DNA of 64,000 bases, taken from Litsea cubeba. Taxonomy: Eukaryota > Streptophyta > Magnoliopsida > Laurales > Lauraceae. Below the pieces are notes generated by a model. That model had not been told where the DNA came from. It did not search any database and was given only the letters and a program-made list of their open reading frames with translations. Both the position numbers and the translations under genes were made by a program. Position 1 is the first letter of the stretch. Each line of letters starts with the position of its first letter. Below, one piece after another: positions 29,275 to 39,780 of this stretch. The stretch lies in NCBI GenBank assembly GCA_012931725.1, contig CM022953.1, forward strand, positions 25,728,355 to 25,792,354, written 5' to 3'.

Positions 29275-31595
29275 TGTTGACACCAAAAATGTCACTTTGC
29301 CTTTTCAAGATCCAAAGAGCTACATGAAGTCGCAACCTGCCATAAATAGGCAATGCTGCTTCCAAAAATCAAATCTTGTCAGAATCAAACAAAAACTGCA
29401 AGATTCTTCCAGACAGCCAAAAGAGGAGTACACAAGAAGTTTCGGGCCATTTCAAAATCATTTGGCCTAACTTCGCTTCTCCGACAGCCGAAAAAGAGCT
29501 CTCGGCGACAAAAGCTCTCCGGGACCATGATTTCCAAGACAGAGCCTATGGATCATCTTAAAATGACTCCAATAGGTTCCCTGTCAAATTTCAAGTCAAT
29601 CGGACATCGATTGACCGCACATCAAACCGCGACATCTTCATCGCGACAAAAAGCAAGTCTACAGGTGATAGGACCCCAAACGGCTTCAAAACTCAAACTA
29701 AAAGCCTATGGTTGGTCTTATTTATTGCTCAGGAGGCTTCACACCAAATTTCAGGTCATTCCGACATCGTTTGGCCCAGTTTCAGCTTCTGACGGAAAAT
29801 CGGCAGCTCTGCGCGACAAAGTCTTCGGCTTTCTCAGGAAATTGGAAACTTTGCAAAATAAAATGCAAGGATTCTCATCACGTTTCCTACAAAGAAATCA
29901 GGCCAATAAATGGTCAAAATGTCAAGGAAAAGTACAGAAGAAAAAAGAATAAAAAAAAAGCAAAAACAGACGCAAAACGGGACACGAAAGGGGGAAAACC
30001 CCCCCAGGGTCGCAGACCCCTGCGACCCTGGGCCAGGGTCGCCGGCGACCTTGGACCCCGGGGTCGCCGGGAAAGCCCCGGAAACCCCGGTTTTCGCCGT
30101 TTTTTCGCGATTCGAGGAGCCCAGCCTCTGGTACTTTCCAAAATTCATGCTTTGAGACACCAAGTCCTCTGACATCCGTCCAAAACACGGGTAAATCATC
30201 AAGAGTATCGAAGACAATATTGATCGCCACCCGGTCAACCAAAAAAAGTGTGCTTTCTACCCGACCGATCGAGAAATCGACAGGACAGATGGCACCGACC
30301 CGCTGTTGGCAACAAACACCTGAAATTACATGATCATCTGATGTCGATCTACATGAAGATCCATCGATGATCATCAACAGAAGAATCTCAAAAGACGTGG
30401 CACGGCCCGCGACTCTTCAGCTGCTCGGCGACCACTTAATGCGATTAATTGACTAGCTTTATTACAGTCATTAATCCATTTCTTTGGACGGCCCAATCAG
30501 AAGCAAGCATTCGGGAGTTACAAGTCAAGAGATTCATGGCATTTAACCCATGAAACTCCTCCCATCATGGCGATTAAAGGCGATTAAATGCCCTCAATCT
30601 CCTCCGGCCAATCAGAAGCCAAGAAAAAGGAGTTACAAAATAAATAATTCAATTTTGTAACTCCTCCCATTATGCGGCTTAATGACAATAAAAGCCCATA
30701 AACCCACCTAAAAGGCTACCTAAAAGCCTATAAATAGGAGGGCTCTCCAAGAAGAAAGGAAACACACAACGAACACCAACAGACAGCAGACAGAAATCCA
30801 GAGAAAGGAAAAAGAGAGAAAACTCTGCGGAAATTCTACACCGGCCACCGCAACAAGGTGACAAAAGTCCCTTGGGGGGTACCCCCCCCCCCAAGGTCTT
30901 TGCCTTCTCCTCCTGCCTCCAATGGCTTAGATATGGCTTTTTAGCCCGTCTACTCGGCTTTTTATTGGATATAGGACCTTCCTTTGGTCTTTGTCCTTTA
31001 AAAAACCCGAGGTTATAGCCAAGCCAAGCGAATCAATAGCATCCTCTGTTCTCATCTGCATGGATGATGGCGAAGCCCACATATGGCTTGCGACCGTCAA
31101 TCTAAACGAGTCCCCCACAATTTCTTGAGAAGTTAGATCCTCCTTTTCTTGCTTTTCATTGTAGTTTGTATTTTTTTTAAAAGAGAAAAAAAAATCACAA
31201 CTCTTGTCTTTCATTATTGATAAGGATTGTAAATCGGCTATAAACGCCAAAAAATCGGCTATAAACGCCAAAATCGGCTATAAACGCCAAAATCGGCTAT
31301 AAATGCCAAAAAAATCGCCTTTCACGGCAAATCAAGAAAATGTCTCTTTTCTTAAATATATGTGCAATGGAAAACTTGAAAGAAGTTGATTTCCTTTTTA
31401 CTTGCGAAGGTTGATCTCTGGATCACCATTTGCAATTCCAAGTAAAAAATAGAAAATCTGGCACACCCACAAAAAAAGAAATGTTGATGCACGCCCCCCT
31501 TTTGCCCCCCGGTTACGAAAGGGTCGGAACCAAACGGACTCCCACGTCCACCGACCTCGGTAGGAACCCCGGGCATCCGGGAGCGCGGTCCATCA
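29275..31595 (+). repeat. 3' LTR of the giant Tat element
   Basis: The 2321 bp twin of 1164-3476, ending GGTCCATCA. TATA is at about 30727-30736 and the CGGCTATAAAYGCC minisatellite at 31229-31318. The open frames inside it on either strand are in LTR DNA and are not genes. Confidence 0.92.
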
Positions 31596-31809
31596 GTGCC
31601 AACTCTTCTTCTGAAGATGAATCCCATTGACGTTCTTCAACGGTGATCCGGACAAAGTGGAGTCCTTCGGGATGCTCTTCGACCTCAGCTGCACCAGACT
31701 TCGTCCCGGGCCTCCTCTGATGAGAAACTAGTGATGGCCCTGGAGGAAGCAGCGGCAGTCGCGGTATCATCTTTGACACTTTTTCGCCCTTCTTAGTTCT
31801 GGGAGGCAT
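31596..31809 (-). pseudogene. gag: N-terminal gag of host Ty3/gypsy element, cut by Tat insertion
   Basis: ATG at 31809 lies about 50 bp inside the LTR/primer site. It opens a frame beginning MPPRTKKGEKVSKMIPRLPL, basic and then acidic (SSSEEEL). After 71 codons the frame enters the Tat LTR. When the Tat element and one duplicate copy are disregarded, the same frame continues at 1158 and below without a stop for roughly 200 more codons. This shows that the pieces were one gene and that the gag was open when hit, at least in this part; its later decay is at 159-510. Confidence 0.85.
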
Positions 31810-31841
31810 GGTGTATGGAAAGATGTTTGGATTGTTTCTTT

Positions 31842-31859
31842 CCCACAGACAGCGCCAAT
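31842..31859 (-). other. primer-binding region of host gypsy element
   Basis: The minus strand reads ATTGGCGCTGTCTGTGGG immediately after the LTR end. TGGCGC-GTCTGTGGG is a very common plant Ty3/gypsy primer region. Confidence 0.75.
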
Positions 31860-32633
31860 TGTAAGTGCCTAAAAATTACGAACTTGGTTAAATAGGATTG
31901 GGATGAGGTTTAGCTCTCCAAGATTAGGATATAATGCCTTGAGCCTGAAAAGGGAGAAGAAGAGAGAGAGTCAAAGACCCTAGCTGTAATCACCGTAAGG
32001 CTCTCCGATGCTTAAATCAGTTCAGGAACTCAACAGTAGGATGGAGATTTGGAGAGACAGAGTAACGACTATGGTTCTGTGTTATGCGTACCTGGGTTGA
32101 AGAAGGCTTCCCTATTTATAGGAGAAAAAGGTGACCTTGGTTGGTGAAGCTCATGATGAAACCTAGTACTTTGGGAAGTACGATCACATTAGCCCACATT
32201 TCATTAAATGACCGTCCATTCAGCCCATCTTGCATTAAATGACAGTCTTATCAGGCTTTACCCTGCTGACTTTTGGGCCTAGTCCCATCGGATCTTGCCT
32301 GGAGCCATGCCCTGACGTGGACATAGCCGCTGGGAGCCGCTCTGTCAGGAATGATGGATGGCATGGCATGCTTCCACGCGTGCCTTCTATCTTGTCACTC
32401 TTCCCGTGACGTAGCTGCGCATAGCCATCAGAGCCCGTCTCGGCTAGCATGCTGGCACTGTTGCCGAGATGCATGACCGAGGCCGAGGCACAATGCCGAG
32501 GTCGTGAACGACTGAGGTCAGTTGGCGCCCAGCACTATAGCCGAGGCGTCCGTGGCCGACATCGAGATATGATTAGCTGGCATAATTACCGGAGCTAATG
32601 TAATCTCGGTTTCTTAGGAAATGCCCCCACACA
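31860..32633 (-). repeat. 5' LTR of host Ty3/gypsy element
   Basis: On the minus strand it runs TGTGTGGGGGCATTTCC to GGCACTTACA, 774 bp, TG...CA. It is joined to a primer site and gag in the right order. The partner LTR lies left of the window. A GC-rich block with repeated GCCGAGG words lies at about 32280-32560. Confidence 0.8.
32112..32121 (-). promoter_or_regulatory. TATA box of host gypsy LTR
   Basis: The minus strand reads CTATAAATAGGG, about 250 bp upstream of the LTR end, a normal U3/R position. Confidence 0.65.
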
Positions 32634-34680
32634 GTTTTTTTGTTTGTTTCCGGTTAACCTGAATTATGGGAGCTGATTTGTTCTCTATCACACCCAAATC
32701 CAGTTAACTAGATTTGCAGGTAAATTGATGGCAGGAGAAGGAAAAGAGGCACAGGTAGCTTAGATTTACAAAAGATGATTGCTAGGTACTGACATTCGAG
32801 GATTCCAAAACACCCCATTGTGATGTTATTAGTCTATAAATACATTTGATGTTGTGGAGTGTATGTCGGCCACGGGCCACTTCATGTTAGTGGGTCTGGG
32901 TTGGTATGAATGGGCCAGGGCAAAACTCAGCGTTCATGGTGGAAAATCCTAGGGTCTGTAGAGCATTAGGAAAGAAATCTCAGCTGACATTCTTTGCCAG
33001 CAGACCCTGACTTTGCGGATCAGATTGAAAAGGGTTACAAATTAAACCCAAATACATTGGAATTTAACATATCTCTTAACCCAAATATATTCGAAGATTT
33101 CATTGTTTGAGCTCACCTTTAATCAATGGAAACCTGTCACAAACAGTCACATTGACTTTAGGGGCTTAATGCCGAGTGCTATTAGGGATTTTTACTTGAT
33201 AGGATCTTTTTATTCTTACTATGATGTTCAATGCATTGATGGATGCCATAAACTTTGTACAATTGGTTGATTTACCATTACTAAATGGCTCAGTAGGACA
33301 TTTAATCCCTTGGTGAGGGACTTGTCCTAGTGTGTTTGTGGGTGTGTGAGTATTTACTTTGAGAATAAAACACTTTAAAAAAACCTATGATTTATAAAAA
33401 GTCATTTCACATTGTTGCATTTTAAAATCTTAAGATGCTTGCATAGAGATTATTAAACTTCACCCATTCCATTTTCAAGTGCTCTTCAATTTGAACTGAT
33501 CAATTCCGGCACTCACATTCAGGCTTGCCTCAGAAGTGTCACTGGACCATCTAACTAGATACTAATCAATCTTCTCTGAACCAGAATTATGTGGCTGCTC
33601 ATCCACCATAGACATGCATCCTACAATTCATGGGATCCACAAGTTCTCTTTATAAAAAACTAGCACAAGTCACCTACTACAATTATGGATCAAATGGAGC
33701 AGTTCAGCTCCCTGGCAGCATCGAAGCTTTAGTTTCCCCTGCTCTACGTATTCTTATTGCCTTACTTGAAGTATATCATATCTAAAAGGGAAGATATGTT
33801 GGTTACACTGACAGTGGCAAAATTGGAACTTCTAAGTGTAAGGGATTTGGTTTTGATATTGTGCCATGGAATATATTTAGATATGTTATCTAGGTCCAAA
33901 ACTTTCTGGCATCGAAAGGAATATTTTCAAGAGGACTGATGCAACTTGTGGGGTTATACCTTGTACAGTTTGAATTTTCAGTACTAGGCCCTGCAACCTC
34001 TCACCTATTCTTTCAAGCCGAAAAAGGGAGTTTTATAGACTGATTCGCCTGATGATTTTTGGTTGAAGGACATGTTGCTTTTTCTTTTTTCTTTTTCCGA
34101 ATTATGAGTTTTGATATATATTTTTTATATTGATATTTTGAACATTATTGTTGTGTTGAATATTGTGTTCTTTCCGTTATTGTTTTATTACAAATTTGGG
34201 GACATATTGTTTGTGAATGGGTTATTGTAAAAATTTTTGAGTTATTGTTGTTGTGTTGAATAATATTTTGTATCTTGAATATGTTTAAATTTAATTTTAG
34301 GAATTTATTTTAGAAATGAATATTTTTAATACAATATTTGATTAAATTGATAGGCAAGCTTAGAAGCTTAGAAAAAAATATAATATGAACAATAAATTAA
34401 TACTCATTCATATAATTAAATATTTCAAATTTAATTTGTCCGTGTAAATAACTATTTTAAATTAATTATTTATATGTGAAAAATTCACTACTCAAAAACT
34501 TTAAAGAAAATTAGCAAAACTTGAAATCAAATAATAATAATAGTAATAATAATAATTCCGACTTTAAAAGATAATCAAAACCCTTTGGCAATTAACAAAC
34601 CGCTTAAATTAGCAAACCCCCTAAATTAATTTATCTTTAACAAACTACTAAATTAATTCGATAACACTCTTCCAAAATAA
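32634..34680. other. region without recognised gene
   Basis: Unique-looking AT-rich DNA. Short open frames such as 33757-33939 match nothing I know. It is probably the DNA that received the gypsy element, or older decayed repeats. Confidence 0.5.
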
Positions 34681-34689
34681 AAATTACAA

Positions 34690-35180
34690 ATAATTCTTAC
34701 TTGTGTGTAATTCAGTCCAATATTTATCACTTGGGCCCAGTCTAATTTCACTCCAATATATATATATATATGCTTAATCTCAAGTCATTATTAAATTATG
34801 TTAAGAAAACTCCTAACAAATAACAATTGAAACTAATTTACTTGGGCCCAATCATTAATCTAATATTTACAACTTGGGCCCACTCTAATCCAATATATGT
34901 TTGGGGCCAAATCCAATCCAATATATTACTTTGGCTAATCCAATCCAAATCTAAATCTAATCCACAAAAAAATAAAGAATGGGAAGTTTAAAATTATCTT
35001 TAACAAATTAGTATTAAATTACTTTAATAAAAGTCTTCAAAAATATCAATTAAGAATAATTATTTCTCGGGCTCAATCATTAATCTAATATCCATTACTT
35101 GAACCCAATCCAATCCAATGTACTTAGAATCCAATCAAATATTTATTACTTGGGCTCAATCGAATCTAATCCAATCCAAA
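34690..35180. repeat. ACTTGGGCCCAATC degenerate direct repeats
   Basis: At least six spaced copies of TTACTTGGGCCCAATC or close variants, followed by AATCTAAT or CCAATATAT, in an AT-rich background. No coding potential. Confidence 0.65.
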
Positions 35181-36231
35181 TCCATGTAACACCCCGACCC
35201 GCCTTAATCTCGTTTTAGAGTTAAATAATTTAGATTAATTGCTTAATGGATATTTTGATTGTGATTGGACTTGATTAGATAGAATTAGTGGGGTTTGACC
35301 ATTTACTAGGTAGATTATGACTTTTGGAGTGTTTTGGGTTTTTGTGTGTACTTAGAAATTTTGGATTTTTAATGCATTGCATAGAGCATTTCATGGGCCT
35401 TAACTTTTATGCTTTGACCCAATTAATTCGGATCCATTTAGGCCCATTCCCAGCCCATTCATTTAACCCAGGCCCTTATTTGAAATTTCAGTCCTTTTTG
35501 TGGACTTGTATGTAGTGCAGGAAAAATTGGGCTTAAAACCCTTACCCAGCCATTTTTTTTTTCTTCTCCTCTCATTTCTTCTCCATTTCCAGCTGGGAGC
35601 TATTCTTCTCCTTGTCTTCTTCTTCTTCTTCTTCTTCTTTCACTCCAAGCATCAACCAAGACTCCTGGCATGAGTAGAAGCTAGCCACCACTTCATCTTC
35701 TCCACCAAGACAACATCTTCCAAGCTCAAGCATCCACTCTTCTTTCTTTCTTCTTGCTTTTGGTAAGCTCTTTCTTCACTAAGCATTTCCATTTGATTTC
35801 CTTCATCCTTGGAAAGCTACAAATCATGTATGCATCATCTCCTTCCTCATTCATTTCATTCATTTTCGTTTTCACCATTTTTAGGGCATTTGAGCTTGCA
35901 TTTTTGGGGATTTTGATCTTAAGAGGTTTTAGGTGTGAGAGATAGCTTCCAAGCACCAAGGCAAGTTAAACTTACATGTTTATATGCATGCTTCCTTATT
36001 TGATTCATGAATGTATGAAATCATGTGTAGAAACCCTTCTTCTTGCTAAAAAAAATGGTTTCCTTGTGGATGATTTCTCTTGTTAATGTATATGGGTTTA
36101 TTGATGGTTTTTTATGAGCATTTTGGAAGCTCAAAGATACCCATTTGTAGTGGGTTAAACCTGGAATGAATGCCTTGAATGGCTTGGGAGAAACAGCAAA
36201 GTTTCAGATTTTCGGAACACAGGATTTGACA

Positions 36232-36372
36232 GTTCGCTCGAGCGAGCGTGAGTGAACGCTCGAGCGAAGGGCTCTCTGGGAGAGTTCGCTCGAGCGAACT
36301 TTTGGTCCGGTCGAGCGAACAGCTCTCTGTCTGGGGTCCGCTCAAGCGAACATCTGAACGCTCGAGCGAACC
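36232..36372. repeat. CGCTCGAGCG palindrome cluster
   Basis: Six related sites lie in 140 bp, among them the perfect 16-mer GTTCGCTCGAGCGAAC and two more CGCTCGAGCG sites. The others are degenerate (CCGGTCGAGCGAAC, CCGCTCAAGCGAAC). Spacing is 20-35 bp. Confidence 0.85.
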
Positions 36373-37547
36373 TGATACCTGCAGTATGCAGATTTTCCAA
36401 TGACCATAACTTTTTAACCGTAAGTCCGTTTTTGGAGATCTACATACCGTTGGAAAGCTCATGATGTGTAGAACCTTGGAAAAGATTATATGTTGGATTT
36501 TACATAATTGTGACAAATGGACGTTTCCATGAGCCGGACATTGGACCGTAGCTTGTTCTAGTTGATTGGCCTGATAGATGGACCTGTAGGATGTGCACCC
36601 TAAACTTTTATCATGACCGATGGTTTGTTGAATAGTGGATATGGATTTAGCAACCGTAACCACAAAAGGAGCATTGTGTTCTTCGGATTGTAACCGTGCC
36701 AAATGTGTTCTATTAAGGGATTCGACATCCAAATTATGTAACGCCAAGGGGTCCTCGTAGCCCGATAATGTCGAACTCTTAATACTACCCTGAGTTGGAC
36801 GGTGAAGACCACATGTGTTCCCAAGACCGTAGGCTTGGCTTGATTTCTGTCTTGACTCCGTATACGATCTGTATGTACATGCATTGCATTCCGTTTCCAG
36901 TATTCTAGTATGACTTGATCATGCTTCTGTCCAGTTATGTATTTTCTGTTGCACATGTGTCATATTACATTTATTTCTTGCTTTGTTCAGTATATTTCAG
37001 TAAGTTCCGATTTGTTACCTATATGACATGTCCTGTATATGTCCTGTATCTGATTTACACTGTTCTGCACCTGATCTGTTGTATGTATATTGCACTCTAT
37101 GAGTCGGCACCACTTAGCTTCGACCCTATCTAAGTCGGACCCGGCTAAGTGTGGGTTTAGTATATTTCTGGACCTCTGCAGATGGGAATATATTCTGAGG
37201 GTTTACCGGCACCCTACGTCTACGATGGAGAATTCTGGGTACCTCTGTCTCCTAGTAGCACCACCCTGTCCTGTCCTGATATTCTGCTCTCATTTTATTT
37301 TCATGTTATATGATTAACTTGAGAGAACATAGCTTATGTGGATGTGCCAACTAGTACTGTTAATATGTTTATCTGTCATCTATGACTCGTATGTCTCATG
37401 CTAATTCATGTACTGATATGCCTAGTGATCATTCCTTGATCTCTTATGATTTATACCCGTCTGACTATTCATTTGATACATGTTATATGGACTGTATATG
37501 TTTGTCTTGCTTAGCTTAGTCTAATGGTGCTACACTTGGCGTTACAG

Positions 37548-37639
37548 GTGAATACATCGACGCCATTGCCCCGGAGATCCTTGAGGAAGAGGAACCTCCA
37601 CATAACGTAGCAGAGTGGACTCCTGATGATGTCTTCTAG
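37548..37639 (+). other. short acidic ORF after splice-acceptor-like site
   Basis: Following TTACAG at 37542-37547, one frame reads EYIDAIAPEILEEEEPPHNV and ends TPDDVF before TAG at 37637. It is about 30 residues, very acidic. It has no ATG and would need an upstream exon. Coding status is doubtful. Confidence 0.25.
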
Positions 37640-38024
37640 ACATCCACTCGATGAGAAAAGGACGTTAAATGACCCACTGACCGTGGCTAGGATTGCCACA
37701 TATTTTGTAGAAACTTATAAACTTGTTTAGCTTTTGGATTGTAAACTTAACTAACTTACTTCTTCTCTTTCTATCTCTTGAACTTGAACTTTTAAACCTA
37801 TGCTCATGGACCCTTATGCTCTATATCTTGACGATTGTGTTATGTTAATTGGATATCTATTTGACAGATTTATACAGGCATATTGAAAAATATAAACCTC
37901 ACACGTGATATCCTGTGGATAAATTTCGTACGTGGGGACCTAGAGTCAATGAGTTGACTCGAATTTCCATGCGGGCGTGTGTCGCGCCTCGGGATGTGTG
38001 AAATCTCGGGCTCGGGGCGTGACA

Positions 38025-38753
38025 CTTTAGAAACTAGATAAACCAATAACAAACAATAAAAGTTAGAAACAAATTAGAAAACAAAGTGACATGAATAAAA
38101 TTAGAAAGGTATGGTTATTATTTAAGTACATTAAAAATTAGGTTAATTAACGGTACAAAAAAACTTAGAACTGCTATAGAGGACTTTATATTTGAAGATT
38201 TCGTTGGTTGTGAACCTTCCATTGCAACTTTTATTCATTTGCATGCATTAGTGAAACTTAGACTCGTTCGAGAATTATGTACGACATCTGTTCGGTAATC
38301 CTTGACGCGACGGATTGGGTCTTTGACTAGATTTGTTGTTCTTGTGATGTACATTCGAACTTTGTCGTATGTGATTCTTGAATTATCCAGTTTGGACAGT
38401 TTGGGAATGCAATTATACATCTTATACTCAATAGCTCATGCAAGTCCGATGTTAGATAGAGTTTCGGTTGATGTCCCATTGTTCTATGGGTACATACATA
38501 GGTACTACTGATGTTGTATCTGTGTCGTATACTTGGAGAACCACGCGGGCATGCTGCCGAAATTTTCTCTAACTAGAGGACGAAGCATTCGAGTTGTTGA
38601 ATGCAAGTTGGATCATGCATTCTCAAATGGGATAGGACCAACCACCCTGTAATAAGGAGTTTGCAATTTATGAATGGGTGACTTGCATGATACACGATAC
38701 CTTGGGCTAATTGTACTTGCTCATTTTAGATTTCCACATAAATAATTACCGAG
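38025..38753 (+). other. 5' region of CACTA transposon
   Basis: Non-coding sequence leading to the transposase ATG. I could not find the CACTA terminal repeat, so the left end of the transposon is not defined. It may have been lost at the solo LTR border. Confidence 0.4.
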
Positions 38754-39780
38754 ATGGACAAGAGTTGGATTGATTTACCGAATAGGATGTCTAGGGAATA
38801 CATGGAGGGGATTAACCAGTTCATGGAATTTACCAATGAGTTTATCAGTTGTCCATGTAGAAAATGTGCTAATCGGTATTATTACAAAGGAGAGTTTGTC
38901 CGAGAGCATCTGATTCTGAACGGATTCTTGAAGCAGTACAAGAATTGGATACGACAAGGAGAAGAGTATGTTTCCTGTCGCATAGAGGAAAGAGATGAAA
39001 TTGAGGTGGATGATATGTCAGAAACTGATTCGATGATTGTGATGCTAAATGATATCGCGTGCGGGTTGGCACCCGATTACACAAGCTGTGAGACTGAGGG
39101 GGCGGGTGGGAGTAATCCTCGCTCCGGTGCCAATGAAGAAGCCCAGAGAAATTTTAAAATTCTAGACGATGCACAGATAGAATTATATCCTAGATGCAAG
39201 GACTTCAGTAAATTGTCATTTATTGTTGAGTTGTTACATTTGAAGGCATTGAATCAATGGTCTGACGCGTCCTTCGATATGCTCCTCCGGCTGTTGCATC
39301 GAGTGCTCCCATCCGGTGCAAAACTTGCTGAGTCCTATTATCAGGCTCGCAAGTTAACTAAAAAGTTAGGCTTTAGATATGAGACTTTGGATGCATGTCC
39401 AAATAATTGTATGTTGTTTAGGAATGAGAATGCCCATCTTGCTACATGCATTATGTGTCAGACTTCGAGATGGAAGGAGGATGGGGTTGGTTGCAATCGT
39501 GAAAATAGTTCTACAGGTGTTATCAATCGTGGCAAACTTGCGGCAGCAAAGCAAGTGAGATATTTCCCATTTAAGCAAGGCTGAAGAGGCTTTCTATGTC
39601 ATCAAATATTTCTAAACTGATGAGATGGCATGTCGAGAATACCAGGGACGATGGTAAGTTAACCCATCCAGCAGATTCCCCAGTGTGGAAAGACTTCGAT
39701 CGGAGGAATCCAGACTTTGCCTTGGATTGTCGAAATGTGCGGCTTGGTTTGGCTGCAGATGGTTTTAGTCAATTCAGATT
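38754..39780 (+). pseudogene. CACTA (En/Spm, TNP2) transposase, truncated
   Basis: ATG at 38754 opens MDKSWIDLPNRMSREYMEGI, followed by ISCPCRKCANR and VREHLILNGFLKQYKNW. This is the transposase-associated domain that starts TNP2-type proteins and is thought to bind DNA ends. About 130 residues on, the TNP2 domain begins (FDMLLRLLHRVLPSG, ESYYQARKLTKKLG, then CPNNCMLFRNE and a CIMC pair). A one-base loss near 39565-39575 ends the frame at 39584. The protein continues in another frame from about 39586 (MRWHVENT, HPADSPVWKDFD, NVRLGLAADGFSQF), exactly the TNP2 order, until the inverted Tat LTR begins at 39781. The catalytic remainder is missing from the window. Dead gene. Confidence 0.88.

Larger units (their letters stand above)
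1164..31595 (+). mobile_element. giant Tat/Ogre-like Ty3/gypsy LTR retrotransposon with antisense gene
   Basis: Two nearly identical LTRs (TGTTGACACC...GGTCCATCA) bound this element. It spans 30.4 kb including a 7.6 kb copia insertion, so about 22.8 kb of its own. The sense order is leader with tandem repeats, upstream ORF, gag, protease plus G-patch, RT, RNase H, a second archaeal-type RNase H, and integrase. Dual RNase H, an extra upstream ORF, great length and an antisense ORF between pol and the 3' LTR are known traits of the Tat lineage (Ogre, Retand, Grande). The sense genes carry several frameshifts and one in-frame stop, so it is probably non-autonomous now. The antisense gene model is open throughout. 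It inserted inside the gag of a minus-strand gypsy element. Confidence 0.9.
35185..38024 (+). mobile_element. solo LTR-like element (TGTAACACCCCG type)
   Basis: The 2840 bp segment begins TGTAACACCCCGACC and ends CTCGGGGCGTGACA, so its ends form an imperfect inverted repeat. This is typical of a large class of plant gypsy LTRs. No pol domain is inside. The flanks (ATCCA and CTTTA) are not a duplication. It contains a CGCTCGAGCG palindrome cluster and a short acidic ORF after a splice-acceptor-like TTACAG. Orientation is assumed. Confidence 0.7.

Noticed and set aside
35185..38024. Complete retrotransposon rather than solo LTR
   Set aside because: No primer site, gag or pol motifs inside, and the only LTR-like ends are the outer ones.
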